Translations under genes and position numbers: made by a program | Shown: piece after piece, positions 16,844 to 26,035 of the stretch | How the letters are laid out: each line of letters opens with the position of its first letter | Numbering within the stretch: the first letter of the stretch is position 1 | The notes under the pieces: generated by a model | Told to the model about the DNA's origin: nothing | Seen by the model: the letters and a program-made list of their open reading frames with translations, nothing else | The model's database searches: none | Origin: Agromyces sp. ISL-38 | Lineage (GTDB): Bacteria > Actinomycetota > Actinomycetes > Actinomycetales > Microbacteriaceae | Assembly (NCBI RefSeq): GCF_018613935.1 | Contig: NZ_JAGGPF010000001.1 | Location: 248,001-312,000, forward strand | Length of the DNA: 64,000 nucleotides | Direction of reading: 5' to 3'

Positions 16844-17989
16844 TCAATATGCCAGTGCGCGGTCGACGGCCTCGAGCACCCGATCGGGGCTCGGCAGGTA
16901 CTCGGTCTCGAGCGCCGCCGGAGGGAACGGGGTGTCGAAGCTCGACACGCGCAGCACCGGCGCCTCGAGCGAGTAGAACGCCCGCTCGGCGACGGTGGCG
17001 GCGACCTCGGAGCCGATGCTCACGTTGCCGTACGCCTCTTGCGCGACGACGAGTCGCCCGGTGCGCTGCACCGAGTCGAGCAGCGGGCCGTAGTCGATGG
17101 GGGAGAGCGAGCGCAGGTCGACGACCTCGAGGCTCCGGCCCTCTCCGGCGGCGATGTCGGCGGCCTGCAGCAGGGTGGCGACCATCGCGCCGTGGCCGAC
17201 GACCGTGACATCCGTGCCCTCGCGCACGACGCGGCTCGCGTGCAGCGGCACGCCGGCGTGGGCCTGGTCGACGGGGCCCTTCGGCCAGTACCGGCTCTTC
17301 GGCTCGAAGAACAGCACGGGGTCGTTCGAGGCGATCGCCTCCTGGATCATCCAGTACGCGTCGTGCGGGTTCGACGGGCTCACCACGCGCAGGCCCGGCG
17401 TGTGCGCGAAGTACGCCTCTGGGCTCTCCTGGTGGTGCTCGATCGAGCCGATGTGGCCGCCGTAGGGCACCCGGATCACGATGGGCATCGACGCGGTGCC
17501 GTTGTGGCGCACCGTGATGCGAGCGAGCTGCGTGGTGATCTGGTCGAAGGCGGGGAAGATGAATCCGTCGAACTGGATCTCGATGACCGGCCGGTAGCCG
17601 CGCATCGCGAGGCCGATCGCGGTGCCGACGATGCCCGATTCCGCGAGCGGCGTGTCGAGCACCCGCTTGTCGCCGAACTCGGCCTGGAGCCCCTCGGTCA
17701 CGCGGAACACGCCACCGAGCGGGCCGATGTCCTCGCCCATGAGCAGCACCTTGTGGTCGGCGCGCATCGCCTCGCGGAGGCCGGCGGTGATCGCCTTCGC
17801 AAGCGAGAGGGTCTGCACGCCCGGCACGCCCGGCTCGATCGACGACGGCGCGGATGCCGCTGCCGCGGTGTCGCTCGAGGAGGCATCGGTCGCGGTGGTC
17901 TCGCTTGCGGCGGTCTGCGTCTCGAGAGCCTCGGCGGACCCCTGTGTGGCATCCGTCACCCGGAGCTCCTCTTCGGTTCGTGCGCTCAT
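16844..17989 (-). CDS. 2-oxoacid dehydrogenase E1 component, beta subunit
   Basis: 381 residues with an unusually long Ala/Ser/Thr-rich N-terminal extension (about 70 residues) before the TPP-enzyme fold begins at LAKAITAGLREAMRADHKVL. Key segments are LLMGEDIGPLGGVFRVTEGL, DTPLAESGIVGTAIGLAMRG and GSIEHHQESPEAYFAHTPGL. It pairs with the alpha subunit encoded just upstream (ATGA overlap). The ATG at 17989 gives MSARTEEELRV. The alpha2-beta2 form is typical of branched-chain 2-oxoacid dehydrogenases, though annotation as pyruvate dehydrogenase is also possible. Confidence 0.93.
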   Translation of the reverse strand: MSARTEEELRVTDATQGSAEALETQTAASETTATDASSSDTAAAASAPSSIEPGVPGVQTLSLAKAITAGLREAMRADHKVLLMGEDIGPLGGVFRVTEGLQAEFGDKRVLDTPLAESGIVGTAIGLAMRGYRPVIEIQFDGFIFPAFDQITTQLARITVRHNGTASMPIVIRVPYGGHIGSIEHHQESPEAYFAHTPGLRVVSPSNPHDAYWMIQEAIASNDPVLFFEPKSRYWPKGPVDQAHAGVPLHASRVVREGTDVTVVGHGAMVATLLQAADIAAGEGRSLEVVDLRSLSPIDYGPLLDSVQRTGRLVVAQEAYGNVSIGSEVAATVAERAFYSLEAPVLRVSSFDTPFPPAALETEYLPSPDRVLEAVDRALAY

Positions 17990-19122
17990 GCCGACGACCC
18001 GCCCTCGAAGCTCGACTCGTAGGCTTCGAGCCACGCGGACTGCTCGGTCATGAGCGGATGCGGCTCGCTGTACACGTGCTTGAAGATTACCTCGCGGGTC
18101 GGCGCGACCAGGTCGAGCGCCCGGCGGCGCAGGTCGGCGGCGACATCGGCCGCTTCACGGTCGACGTCGTCGAAGAAGGCGGCGGATGCCCCGCGGCCCT
18201 CGAGCCACGTGCGGTACCTCGTGATCGGGTCTCGCCGGGCCCAGTACTCGACCTCGTCGTCGGTGCGGTACTTGGTGGGGTCGTCGGCGGTGGTGTGCGC
18301 GCCCATGCGGTAGGTGTCGGCCTCGATGAGGCTCGGGCCCTCGCCAGCACGCGCCTCCTCGAGGGACTGGCGGGTCACGGCGTAGCTCACGAGCACGTCG
18401 TTGCCGTCGATGCGCACGCCCGGCATGCCGAAGCCGCCGCCGCGGAGCGAGAGGGGACTGCGCGACTGTCGCGAGACCGGCACGGAGATCGCCCACTGGT
18501 TGTTCTGGATGAAGAACACCTGCGGAGTCTGGTAGCTCGACGCGAACACGAGCGCCTCGCTCGCGTCTCCTTGGGAGGAAGCGCCGTCGCCGTAGTAGAC
18601 GAGCACGGCGGCATCCGTCTCGGGATCGCCGGTGGCCGTGGCGCCGTCGAACTGCAGGCCCATCGCATAGCCCGTCGCGTGCAGGGTCTGCGAGGCGAGC
18701 ACGAGCGTGTAGAGGTGGAAGTTGCCGTTCTCGGCGGGGTTCCAGCCGCCGAGCGTCGCCCCCCTGAGCAGCGCCAGGATGTTGACCGGGTCGAGCCCGC
18801 GAATGATGCCGACGATGTGCTCGCGGTACGACGGGAACAGGTGGTCTTGAGGGCGGGCCGCGTGTGCGGAGCCGACCTGCGCCGCCTCCTGCCCGTGACT
18901 CGGCACCCAGAGCGCCAGCTGGCCTTGCCGTTGCAGGTTCGCGCCGGCGATGTCGATGCGCCGGGAGATCGCCATGTCGCGGTAGAACCGCTCGAGCATG
19001 GTGTCGTCGAGTGCCTCGACGAGGGGAAGATAGGCCTCAGCCTCGGGCGTCGGTCGCAGCTCGCCCTCAGGGGTCAGAAGCTGGACCGTCGGTGCGGTGA
19101 AGTCTCTTTCGCGGGCAGACAC
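17986..19122 (-). CDS. 2-oxoacid dehydrogenase E1 component, alpha subunit
   Basis: 378-residue thiamine-diphosphate subunit that decarboxylates the 2-oxoacid. The TPP/Mg motif GDGASSQGDASEALVFASSY and its closing QNNQWAIS are present near residues 175-205; the phosphorylation-loop region reads EADTYRMGAHTTADDPTKYR. First gene of the E1alpha-E1beta-E2 operon, 15 bp downstream of a co-oriented aminotransferase gene. That neighbour could supply the 2-oxoacid from an amino acid, favouring branched-chain keto acids as substrates, but this is inference. Confidence 0.94.
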   Translation of the reverse strand: MSARERDFTAPTVQLLTPEGELRPTPEAEAYLPLVEALDDTMLERFYRDMAISRRIDIAGANLQRQGQLALWVPSHGQEAAQVGSAHAARPQDHLFPSYREHIVGIIRGLDPVNILALLRGATLGGWNPAENGNFHLYTLVLASQTLHATGYAMGLQFDGATATGDPETDAAVLVYYGDGASSQGDASEALVFASSYQTPQVFFIQNNQWAISVPVSRQSRSPLSLRGGGFGMPGVRIDGNDVLVSYAVTRQSLEEARAGEGPSLIEADTYRMGAHTTADDPTKYRTDDEVEYWARRDPITRYRTWLEGRGASAAFFDDVDREAADVAADLRRRALDLVAPTREVIFKHVYSEPHPLMTEQSAWLEAYESSFEGGSSA

Positions 19123-19137
19123 CGTTCCACGCTACAG

Positions 19138-20271
19138 CTATGACGGGAGCTGTTCTTGTAAAGCGGGCACAAGCTCGCCGAGAATCCTGAGGAGGATGTC
19201 TCCAGATTCCTCCTCGCCGATCGAGATGCGGATGCCCTCGGGCGGGAACGCGCGCGTGACGAGTCCAGCCTCGAACAGCCGATCGGCGACCTCCGTGGTC
19301 GCGGCTCCCGTGGGCAGCCACACGAAGTTCCCGTGGGGCACGGGGACCGGCCAGCCCTGCGCGAGGAGCGCCTCGTGCAGGCGGCTCCGGCGCACGGTGA
19401 TGGCGTCGACGCGCGCGAGGAGCTCGGCTTCGGCGGCCGGCTCGAGTGACGCGAGGGCGCCTGCGGTGGAGGCGGCCGTGACGCCGAGCGGGATCGCGGT
19501 GGACCGTGCGGCGTCGAGGATGTCGAGCGGACCGATCGCATAGCCGACGCGCAGACCAGCGAGCCCGTATGCCTTCGAGAAGGTGCGCAGCACGACGAGG
19601 TTCGGGTACCGGCCGATGAGCGAGCGGCCGTCGACGGCTCTGCCTGCCGCTTCTGGCTCGTCGCGTACGAACTCGATGTACGCCTCGTCGAGCAGCACGA
19701 GCAGGTCGGCGGGCACGGCGGCCATGAATGCGTCGAACTCCGCCGCGGTGACGATGGTGCCCGTGGGGTTGTTCGGCGAGCAGACGATGGCGACGCGGGT
19801 GCGATCGGTGATCGCCGCGGCCATCGCCTCGAGGTCGTGGCGATGGTCGGGCTGGTTCGGCACCGTCACGCTCGTCGCGCCGGCGACGGAGACGAGCCCG
19901 GGGTAGGCCTCGAACGAGCGCCAGGAGTAGACCACTTCGTCGCCGGGGCCGGCGGCGGCCGCGATGAACTGGGCGAGGAGGGAGACGGATCCTGCGCCCA
20001 CGAGCACTTCGTCGGCGCTCACGCCGAATCGTGCGGCGAGCGCCTCGCGCAAGGGGAGGGCAGAGGCATCCGGGTACCGATTGACGTACTTCGCCGATGC
20101 GGAGATCGCTTCGACGACCGAGGGCAGCGGGTCGAAGGGATTCTCGTTGCTCGAGAGCTTGAACCCATCGGCCGGCGCGGGCCGGCCTTGGCGGTACGGC
20201 GGAAGGGATGCGATCTCGGGGCGAAGGCGAACGCCTGCCCCGGTGGGCTCCGGTGCGGTCACGGATTCCAC
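19138..20271 (-). CDS. HisC-like PLP-dependent aminotransferase
   Basis: Class I/II aminotransferase of the histidinol-phosphate/aromatic amino acid type, 377 residues from the GTG at 20271. Seen: [20 protein letters not shown] at the N-terminus, [21 protein letters not shown] and the PLP-lysine motif [16 protein letters not shown]. The start is between GTG 20271 and GTG 20262; longer frames would overlap the divergent gene at 20315. It may be a phenylalanine/aromatic aminotransferase (PatA/AroJ type) rather than true HisC because no his genes are near. The 15-bp gap to the E1alpha gene suggests one transcript. Confidence 0.88.
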   Translation of the reverse strand: MESVTAPEPTGAGVRLRPEIASLPPYRQGRPAPADGFKLSSNENPFDPLPSVVEAISASAKYVNRYPDASALPLREALAARFGVSADEVLVGAGSVSLLAQFIAAAAGPGDEVVYSWRSFEAYPGLVSVAGATSVTVPNQPDHRHDLEAMAAAITDRTRVAIVCSPNNPTGTIVTAAEFDAFMAAVPADLLVLLDEAYIEFVRDEPEAAGRAVDGRSLIGRYPNLVVLRTFSKAYGLAGLRVGYAIGPLDILDAARSTAIPLGVTAASTAGALASLEPAAEAELLARVDAITVRRSRLHEALLAQGWPVPVPHGNFVWLPTGAATTEVADRLFEAGLVTRAFPPEGIRISIGEEESGDILLRILGELVPALQEQLPS

Positions 20272-20314
20272 CGTACCCCTTCGCTCCGTCGAGGCGTTCT
20301 GCCAGAGTTGAGCC

Positions 20315-20707
20315 ATGCGGTTCATCGTCAAGGTCATCGTCGTCGCATTCGCCCTGTGGCTCACGACATTCATCGTCTCCGGCGTGAACGTGGTGCCCTA
20401 CGAGGACACCAACATCGCCACGGTGCTCACCTACCTGCTGATCGCGCTCATCTTCGGGCTGGTCAATGCGATCGTGGGCACGTTCATCAGGATCGTCGCG
20501 TTCCCGCTCTACGTGCTCACGCTCGGCCTCATCTCATTCATCGTGAACGGCCTGCTGCTGCTGCTCGTCGCATGGATCAGCGGCCTCATGGGCTTCGGGC
20601 TCGTCATCGAGGGTTTCTGGTGGGGCGTGCTCGGCGCGCTCGTGATGGGCATCATCAGCTGGCTCATCGGCCTCATCGTGCGGCCGTCGTCGTCGTCGAG
20701 CAGCTGA
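20315..20707 (+). CDS. Phage-holin-family-4-like membrane protein
   Basis: 130-residue protein with four hydrophobic helices, starting [20 protein letters not shown] and ending in a serine run RPSSSSSS. It resembles the widespread PF04020-type small membrane proteins annotated as phage holin family, which are common chromosomal genes and not evidence for a prophage. Function unknown. Its last 35 bp overlap the end of the convergent hydrolase gene through a (GTC)n tract. Confidence 0.8.
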   Translation: MRFIVKVIVVAFALWLTTFIVSGVNVVPYEDTNIATVLTYLLIALIFGLVNAIVGTFIRIVAFPLYVLTLGLISFIVNGLLLLLVAWISGLMGFGLVIEGFWWGVLGALVMGIISWLIGLIVRPSSSSSS

Positions 20708-22175
20708 GGTCTCGCCGGGCCTTCCACTCTGTGGAACGGCCCTCGCCGTCGCCGGTGACGTCGGCGACGAGCGTGCGGAACGCGGAGAGCCGCTCCTCTT
20801 CGGACTCGTCGACGAGTGCTGCCGTCTCGCGGTAGCGCGAGAGCTCATGCGCGGGCAGCATCGAGGAGTACTCCACGCTCGGGTCGAGCACGCTGCGTGA
20901 GACGGTCGTGCGCTGATCTGACGGATGCCCCGCGCCGCCGGACGCCGGAACGAGGTCTTCCTCGTGCTCGATCGAGAGCAGCTGCACGCCCTCGCGCAGC
21001 TCGGCCGACGCGACCGGCCCGCCGAGGTTCAGGACACCGACCGTGTTGAGCTCGGGATCGCCGGCGAGACTCGCCGCGATGATGCCGCCGCCCGAATGGC
21101 CGACCGCGAGCAGCGGCTCGCCCGGCGCGACGCCGGCATCGGCCATCGCCTGGCGCACCGCCCGCTCGCCGGCGCCGGAGTCGGCACCGGCGAACCTGAG
21201 GTCGTCGAGCGCGGAGTCGTCGGCGATGCCGTGCACATTCGAGGTCATGTCGAACGGCTGCTCGCCAGCGTCGAGCCCGACCTCGATCGTGCCGCTGATG
21301 TAGACGATCCAGCGCGCATCGCCGGGCGGGCCGTAGCGCTCGATGCGGATCTGCGCGTCGCCACTCGCGGGCACGCGCTCCGCGAGATCGCCGACGCCGC
21401 TCGGCGCCGGCACGGAGCGGCCCGGGTCGGGCGGGCCCGCCCTGCCGTCGCCGGCGGCACCGGGGGAGGATGAACCGACCCCCACACGGGACACCTGCAC
21501 CGGCCCATCGACGAGCAGGCGCCCCCCGGCGAGGCCGAGACCGCCGGCGAGCGCGAGCAGCACCGACGCGTTCTCGGGGGCGCCGATCATGGTGCCGATC
21601 GGGGCCGTGGTGCTCGGAAGATGCAGAAGCCCGGCGGTGAACTCGTCGGCGGAATCGGCGGCGGCGCGAACGACCCGCACGAATGCGGGGTCGGACAGGA
21701 GCTCCCGGTGCTCGGCCAGCCACGCTTCGGTCGGCGTCTGCCCGATGCCGAAGAGCCGCACCATGCCCTGTGCGGCGGCGGCCGCGAGCCCGGCGCCCAC
21801 GATCGCCGGCGCGAACCACCCCAGTGTCCACCCGCCGAGTCGGCCGCCCGCCGCCCAGAGGGCGTCGATCATGCGTTCGGTGGCGCCATACCGCTCGGCG
21901 CTCTCGATGAGCGACACCCGAAGGCGGCCGGCCTGCTCACCCGCCTCCGCGAGGCGCCCGATCGTCTCCTGCACCTGCCGGCCCGGAGCGACGCCCCACG
22001 TCACCAGCGGCTCGTCGAGGTCGAGGTGCACCAGGCCGCGCCAGATGACACTTGCCCGCTCCGACCATTCCGTCATCACGGTCTCGACCGCACCGAGCCG
22101 CGCGGCGTCGACGAAGAGCTCGTCGGTCGCGACGGCGGTCGACCCGCCGCCGGAGACGGTCAGCGAGTCGTCCAT
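20673..22175 (-). CDS. Alpha/beta-hydrolase-like protein with helical N-terminal domain
   Basis: 500 residues. The first 120 are helical and resemble the WXG100/ESX-type helical region seen before actinobacterial hydrolases; hydrophobic stretches (around residues 115-140 and 205-225) follow. The C-terminal half is an alpha/beta hydrolase with nucleophile elbow LLAVGHSGGGIIAASLAG near residue 375 and a late SMLPAHELSRY that could give the histidine. Translationally linked to the small coiled-coil gene upstream (16-bp overlap). Similar pairs are common in Microbacteriaceae without known function; ESX-type secretion is possible but not shown. Confidence 0.75.
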   Translation of the reverse strand: MDDSLTVSGGGSTAVATDELFVDAARLGAVETVMTEWSERASVIWRGLVHLDLDEPLVTWGVAPGRQVQETIGRLAEAGEQAGRLRVSLIESAERYGATERMIDALWAAGGRLGGWTLGWFAPAIVGAGLAAAAAQGMVRLFGIGQTPTEAWLAEHRELLSDPAFVRVVRAAADSADEFTAGLLHLPSTTAPIGTMIGAPENASVLLALAGGLGLAGGRLLVDGPVQVSRVGVGSSSPGAAGDGRAGPPDPGRSVPAPSGVGDLAERVPASGDAQIRIERYGPPGDARWIVYISGTIEVGLDAGEQPFDMTSNVHGIADDSALDDLRFAGADSGAGERAVRQAMADAGVAPGEPLLAVGHSGGGIIAASLAGDPELNTVGVLNLGGPVASAELREGVQLLSIEHEEDLVPASGGAGHPSDQRTTVSRSVLDPSVEYSSMLPAHELSRYRETAALVDESEEERLSAFRTLVADVTGDGEGRSTEWKARRDLSCSTTTTAAR

Positions 22176-22612
22176 GCCGTGGCGCCTCCTGGCGCTGCTC
22201 CGCGCTCGATGCCCCCGTTGCCCCGCTCCGCGAGAGCCGCGTCAGAGCGCGCAAGGCTCTCCCGCAATGCCTCCGCGCGCTCGGCCTCGGCACGCACCGC
22301 CGCCTCCCGTGCCTCGAGCTCGGAGTGCATCCCGCTGACGCGGTCGGCGAGCTGCGACCGGGCCGACTCGAGCGAGTCCAGCACGGCCTCGAGGAGGCCA
22401 CGGAGCTCGTCGAGCCGCTCCAGGTATCGATCGGCGGCCGTCGAACGCCAGCCGTCGGCACCTCGTGGAACGAGCGACCTGCGTCGATCGCGCACCTCGT
22501 CGCGCAGGGCGCTCAGCATCCCGAGGTGGCGCTCGGCCGCGTCGATTCGCGACGGGGTCACGGGGTTGCCCGTGAGTGCGGCGATCGCGGAGTCGAAGTC
22601 GGAGTCGTGCAT
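22160..22612 (-). CDS. Small coiled-coil protein, partner of the hydrolase
   Basis: 150 residues, rich in Arg/Glu/Ala heptads (ERLDELRGLLEAVLDSLESA, then ELEAREAAVRAEAERAEAL), with no membrane segment or signal peptide. It starts MHDSDFDSAIAALTGNPV at ATG 22612 and overlaps the hydrolase start by 16 bp. The size and helical hairpin-like pattern recall ESX/WXG100-type partner proteins, but no clear WXG motif is seen (the nearest is DGWRS). I do not recognise a family; the pairing suggests a complex with the hydrolase. Confidence 0.65.
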   Translation of the reverse strand: MHDSDFDSAIAALTGNPVTPSRIDAAERHLGMLSALRDEVRDRRRSLVPRGADGWRSTAADRYLERLDELRGLLEAVLDSLESARSQLADRVSGMHSELEAREAAVRAEAERAEALRESLARSDAALAERGNGGIERGAAPGGATAWTTR

Positions 22613-22751
22613 GCGACGAGTGTGGCCGCGCCGCGGCATCCGCTCGCCGCATCCTTGCCGAGCCGTACACAAGTGGGGCGGCGCCGGGCCTGTGGAGGGT
22701 GGGTCGCCGAGCCGAGCCGCCAGTCCGTCAGCTCTGCGTGCCGCGCGGCCG

Positions 22752-23636
22752 TCAGTCGAGCAGCACTTGCGCGAGCGCGTGCGCCCCGACGCGCCCGAGC
22801 GCGCCCGACGTGCCGACCGAGTCGACGATCGCACTGCCGAGCACGAGCGCCCAGCCGCGGGCGCGGTCCCACGTCGCGGCATCCGTCTCCTGTCGATGCT
22901 CGAGCTCTGCGCGGAAGGCCGCCCGCCCGGCGACGTCGAACGTGAGCCACGCGGTTGCGAGGTCGCACGCAGGGTCGCCGGCGCACACGTCGCCGAAGTC
23001 GATCACGGCCGCGAGGGCTCCGGACGCCGCGAGCACGAGGTTCGCCGGATGCAGGTCGCCGTGCACCCACGCGGCCGGCCTGTGCCACGTCGGCGCCGAG
23101 AGCGAACGCTCCCAGACCGCCGTGAGTGCGACCGCGTCGGGAAGCCGTCCGCTCGCGAGCCGCACCCGCACGACGTCGTCGCGCGCCGCGAGCGGCACAC
23201 CGCGGAACGGGTTCAGCGGGGCATCCGCCGGTGCACCGGTGCCGAGGGCGGCGACGAACGCCGCGAGCCCCGGAGCGGCAGCCGCGCGCCACGCCGGCTC
23301 GACGGAGTACGCCGCGACCCCCTCGAACCACGGCACGATGCTCCACGCGAACGGGAATTCCCGCGTCGGGCGCCCCACGCGCACGGGAGCGGGCAGCGGC
23401 ACCGGCGAGAGCGCGGCGAGCTCGGGCAGCCAGCGCTGCTCATGCAGCACGAGCCCGGCAGCGAGGGTGCGTCTCGGCAACCTCACCGCGAGGTCGTCGC
23501 CGAGGCGGAACAGGGCGCAGTCCCAGCCGCTCGCCGCGAACGTCACGGGCCCGGCGAGGTCGGGATGCTGCGAAGCCACGAGCCCCGCCGCGAGCTCGGC
23601 GTCGACGTGGATGTCGGCGCTCGGGGCATCCGTCAT
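22752..23636 (-). CDS. Aminoglycoside phosphotransferase (APH) family kinase-like protein
   Basis: 294-residue cytoplasmic protein of the APH/choline kinase fold. Catalytic loop AAWVHGDLHPANLVL (Asp and Asn present) and the DFG-equivalent VIDFGDVCAGDPACDL are intact, as is the N-lobe lysine-region replacement LAVRLPRR. Such genes are common in environmental actinobacteria and usually phosphorylate unknown small molecules, so antibiotic resistance should not be assumed. ATG at 23636; single gene, divergent from the phosphatase gene that follows. Confidence 0.85.
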   Translation of the reverse strand: MTDAPSADIHVDAELAAGLVASQHPDLAGPVTFAASGWDCALFRLGDDLAVRLPRRTLAAGLVLHEQRWLPELAALSPVPLPAPVRVGRPTREFPFAWSIVPWFEGVAAYSVEPAWRAAAAPGLAAFVAALGTGAPADAPLNPFRGVPLAARDDVVRVRLASGRLPDAVALTAVWERSLSAPTWHRPAAWVHGDLHPANLVLAASGALAAVIDFGDVCAGDPACDLATAWLTFDVAGRAAFRAELEHRQETDAATWDRARGWALVLGSAIVDSVGTSGALGRVGAHALAQVLLD

Positions 23637-23745
23637 TCGTGGCTCCCTCGTCGCGCGCGAGACCCGGCGGTTCACCGGCCGGACGGCCAGCCTAGCCAGC
23701 GGATCGAGTGCTGCGCACACGCCGCATCTCGTCCACAATGGAAGC

Positions 23746-24273
23746 ATGACGCGAGCGGAACCCGCCGGGGACGCCGCGCAGCCCTTCCGAGTGTCGTTCG
23801 TCTGCACCGGCAACATCTGCCGCTCCCCGATGGCCGAGGTCGTGTTGCGCTCCCTCGCCGAACGCGCCGGGCTGGCCGACCGGCTCGCGATCGAGTCCGC
23901 GGCGACCGGCGACTGGCACGTCGGCGAGCCCGCCGACGTTCGCACGATCGAGGCGCTCACTCGCGCCGGCTACGACGGCTCGCATCACCGGGCGCGGCAG
24001 TTCGAGGCCGAGGCTTTTCCCACGCTCGACCTCATCGTCGCGTTCGACCGCGGCCAGATGCGGATCCTGCGCAACTGGGCGCCGAGCACGCTCGAGCAGG
24101 ACAAGGTTCGGCTGCTGCTCGAGTTCGACCCCGAACTCGCGGCCCTGCAGGACGTGCCAGACCCCTACTACTCCGACGCGGTCATGTTCGATCGAGTGCT
24201 TGAGATGATAGAGCGGTCGACGTCGGCGCTCTTCCGGCAACTCGCACCAGCACTCAGACAAGGAAATCGATGA
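23746..24273 (+). CDS. Low-molecular-weight protein tyrosine phosphatase
   Basis: 175-residue LMW-PTP. The catalytic P-loop is VCTGNICRSPMAEVVL (Cys and Arg of CX5R) near residue 20, with the general-acid DPYY loop in VPDPYYSDAVMF near residue 139. It dephosphorylates phosphotyrosine or small arylphosphates. ATG at 23746 is followed by MTRAEPAGDAAQPFRVSF. Its stop overlaps the purB ATG by 4 bp (ATGA), so the two genes are co-translated, an association often seen in Microbacteriaceae. Confidence 0.92.
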   Translation: MTRAEPAGDAAQPFRVSFVCTGNICRSPMAEVVLRSLAERAGLADRLAIESAATGDWHVGEPADVRTIEALTRAGYDGSHHRARQFEAEAFPTLDLIVAFDRGQMRILRNWAPSTLEQDKVRLLLEFDPELAALQDVPDPYYSDAVMFDRVLEMIERSTSALFRQLAPALRQGNR

Positions 24274-25652
24274 CTTCGCTGCCTCCCCAGCCGCTCAGCC
24301 CGCTCGACGGACGGTACCGTTCGGCGGTCGGCGCGCTCGGCGAGCACCTCTCCGAGGCGGGCCTCAACCGCGCCCGCGTGCACGTCGAGGTGGAGTGGCT
24401 GATCGCCCAGACCGATCGCGGCTTCTTCGGGTCATCCGCGCTCTCCGATGAGCAGAAGTCGCGCTTGCGCTCGGTCGTGACGGAGTTCGGGCAGGTCGAC
24501 ATCGACGAGCTCGCCGGGCTCGAGGCCACGACCAGGCACGACGTGAAGGCCGTCGAATACTACGTGCGCCGCCGCCTCGAGCTGCTCGGCCTCGACTCGA
24601 TCGCCGAGCTCACGCACTTCGCCTGCACGAGCGAAGACATCAACAACCTCTCGTACGCGATCACCGTGCGCGACGCGGTGCAGCAGGTCTGGCTCCCCAA
24701 GTACCGCCGCGTCATCGACCGCATCGCCGCCCTCGCCGTGGAGCACCGCGACGCGGCCATGCTCTCGCGCACCCACGGCCAGCCCGCCACGCCCTCGACC
24801 ATGGGCAAGGAGCTCGCGGTGTTCGCGCACCGCCTGTCGCGCATCGCCGCGCAGGTCGAGGCCACCGAGTACCTCGGCAAGTTCTCCGGCGCGACCGGCA
24901 CGTTCTCCGCGCATGTGGTCGCCGCTCCGGATGTCGCGTGGCCGACCGTGTCGCGCGAGTTCGTCGAGTCGCTCGGCCTCACCTGGAACCCGCTCACGAC
25001 CCAGATCGAGTCGCACGACTGGCAGGCGGAGCTCTACGCTCGCGTCTCGCACGCGAACCGAGTGCTGCACAACCTCGCGACCGACATCTGGACCTACATC
25101 TCGCTCGGCTACTTCCGCCAGATCCCGCAGGCCGGCGCCACCGGTTCCTCGACGATGCCGCACAAGATCAACCCGATCCGCTTCGAGAACGCCGAGGCGA
25201 ACCTCGAGCTCTCGTCGGCCGTGCTCGACTCGCTCGCCGCGACGCTCGTCACCTCACGCATGCAGCGCGACCTCACCGACTCGAGCGCGCAGCGCAACAT
25301 CGGCGTCGGCTTCGGCCACTCCCTGCTCGCGCTCGACAACATCGAGCGGGGCCTCGGCGAGATCGACCTCGACACAGCCCTGCTCGCCGCAGACCTCGAC
25401 GACAACTGGGAGGTGCTCGGCGAGGCGATCCAGACCGTCATCCGCGCTGAGGTCGTCGCCGGGCGCTCGTCGATCACCGACCCCTACGCGCTGCTCAAGG
25501 AGCTCACGCGCGGCAAGCGCGTCGGCGCCGCCGAGCTCGCCGCCTTCGTCGAGAGCCTCGAGATCGGCGAAGATGCGAAGGCGCGCCTGCTCGCCCTCAC
25601 GCCCGGTGGCTACACGGGCATCGCGTCGAAGCTCGTCGACGAGCTCGGCTGA
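24270..25652 (+). CDS. purB: Adenylosuccinate lyase
   Basis: 460-residue enzyme of the fumarase/aspartase superfamily acting twice in purine synthesis (SAICAR to AICAR, adenylosuccinate to AMP). The signature SSTMPHKINPIRFENAEANL is near residue 290; active-site histidines lie in LSRTHGQPATPSTMG and TSEDINNLSYA. It starts MTSLPPQPLSPLDGRYRSAV, characteristic of the long bacterial PurB type. Coupled to the upstream LMW-PTP by an ATGA overlap; followed by about 380 bp of non-coding DNA. Confidence 0.97.
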   Translation: MTSLPPQPLSPLDGRYRSAVGALGEHLSEAGLNRARVHVEVEWLIAQTDRGFFGSSALSDEQKSRLRSVVTEFGQVDIDELAGLEATTRHDVKAVEYYVRRRLELLGLDSIAELTHFACTSEDINNLSYAITVRDAVQQVWLPKYRRVIDRIAALAVEHRDAAMLSRTHGQPATPSTMGKELAVFAHRLSRIAAQVEATEYLGKFSGATGTFSAHVVAAPDVAWPTVSREFVESLGLTWNPLTTQIESHDWQAELYARVSHANRVLHNLATDIWTYISLGYFRQIPQAGATGSSTMPHKINPIRFENAEANLELSSAVLDSLAATLVTSRMQRDLTDSSAQRNIGVGFGHSLLALDNIERGLGEIDLDTALLAADLDDNWEVLGEAIQTVIRAEVVAGRSSITDPYALLKELTRGKRVGAAELAAFVESLEIGEDAKARLLALTPGGYTGIASKLVDELG

Positions 25653-26035
25653 GCGCGGCGGCGCTGCGCGCTCGCCCGCTCGCCGGTCCGCGTTCGCCAG
25701 CTCCTCGGTCGCCGGCCTTCCCTCGCCGACCTCCGGCCTCGGCTCGCCGGCCCCCTTGTCTCCACTCGTCCCGCCTGTGGAGTCGGACCTTGCGTGTCGC
25801 TCGGCTCATGTGAGTCGCGCCTCACGTGAGGCAGATCCCCCATGAGGCGCCGGCTGTTACCGCCGGCTCGAACTGCAGGAGATGCTCGATCATGCGCCCG
25901 ACATCGACGCCATAGGGCAGGATCTCCTGCATTTCGCACCTAGGTGAGCCGCCCCTCGGCCCGTGGAGACGGCCGAGACGCAGACGTCGGCGGCGACACT
26001 TGGTGTGCCGCCGGGCTCATGTGAATCGCGCCTCG
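25653..26035. other. Non-coding region after purB with a duplicated 21-bp motif
   Basis: No credible gene. A 21-bp motif GGCTCATGTGAGTCGCGCCTC at 25803..25823 recurs at 26014..26034 with one change, and related flanks (CTTG..GTG..) extend it to about 35 bp. The first copy continues into CTCACGTGAG, a perfect 10-bp palindrome. A minus-strand frame of about 36 codons (MQEILPYGVDVGRM...) lies between the copies, with weak start signals; it is not called as a gene. Confidence 0.5.

Noticed and set aside
20315..20707. Prophage indicated by a holin-family protein
   Set aside because: This protein type is a common chromosomal gene in actinobacteria; no phage structural, lysis or integrase genes are near.
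22752..23636. Antibiotic-resistance aminoglycoside phosphotransferase
   Set aside because: The fold is that of the APH family, but such genes are widespread in environmental actinobacteria with unknown substrates; nothing here supports resistance.
25812..25935. A minus-strand small protein MQEILPYGVDVGRM... after purB
   Set aside because: The frame is only about 36 codons with weak start signals and no homology I recognise.
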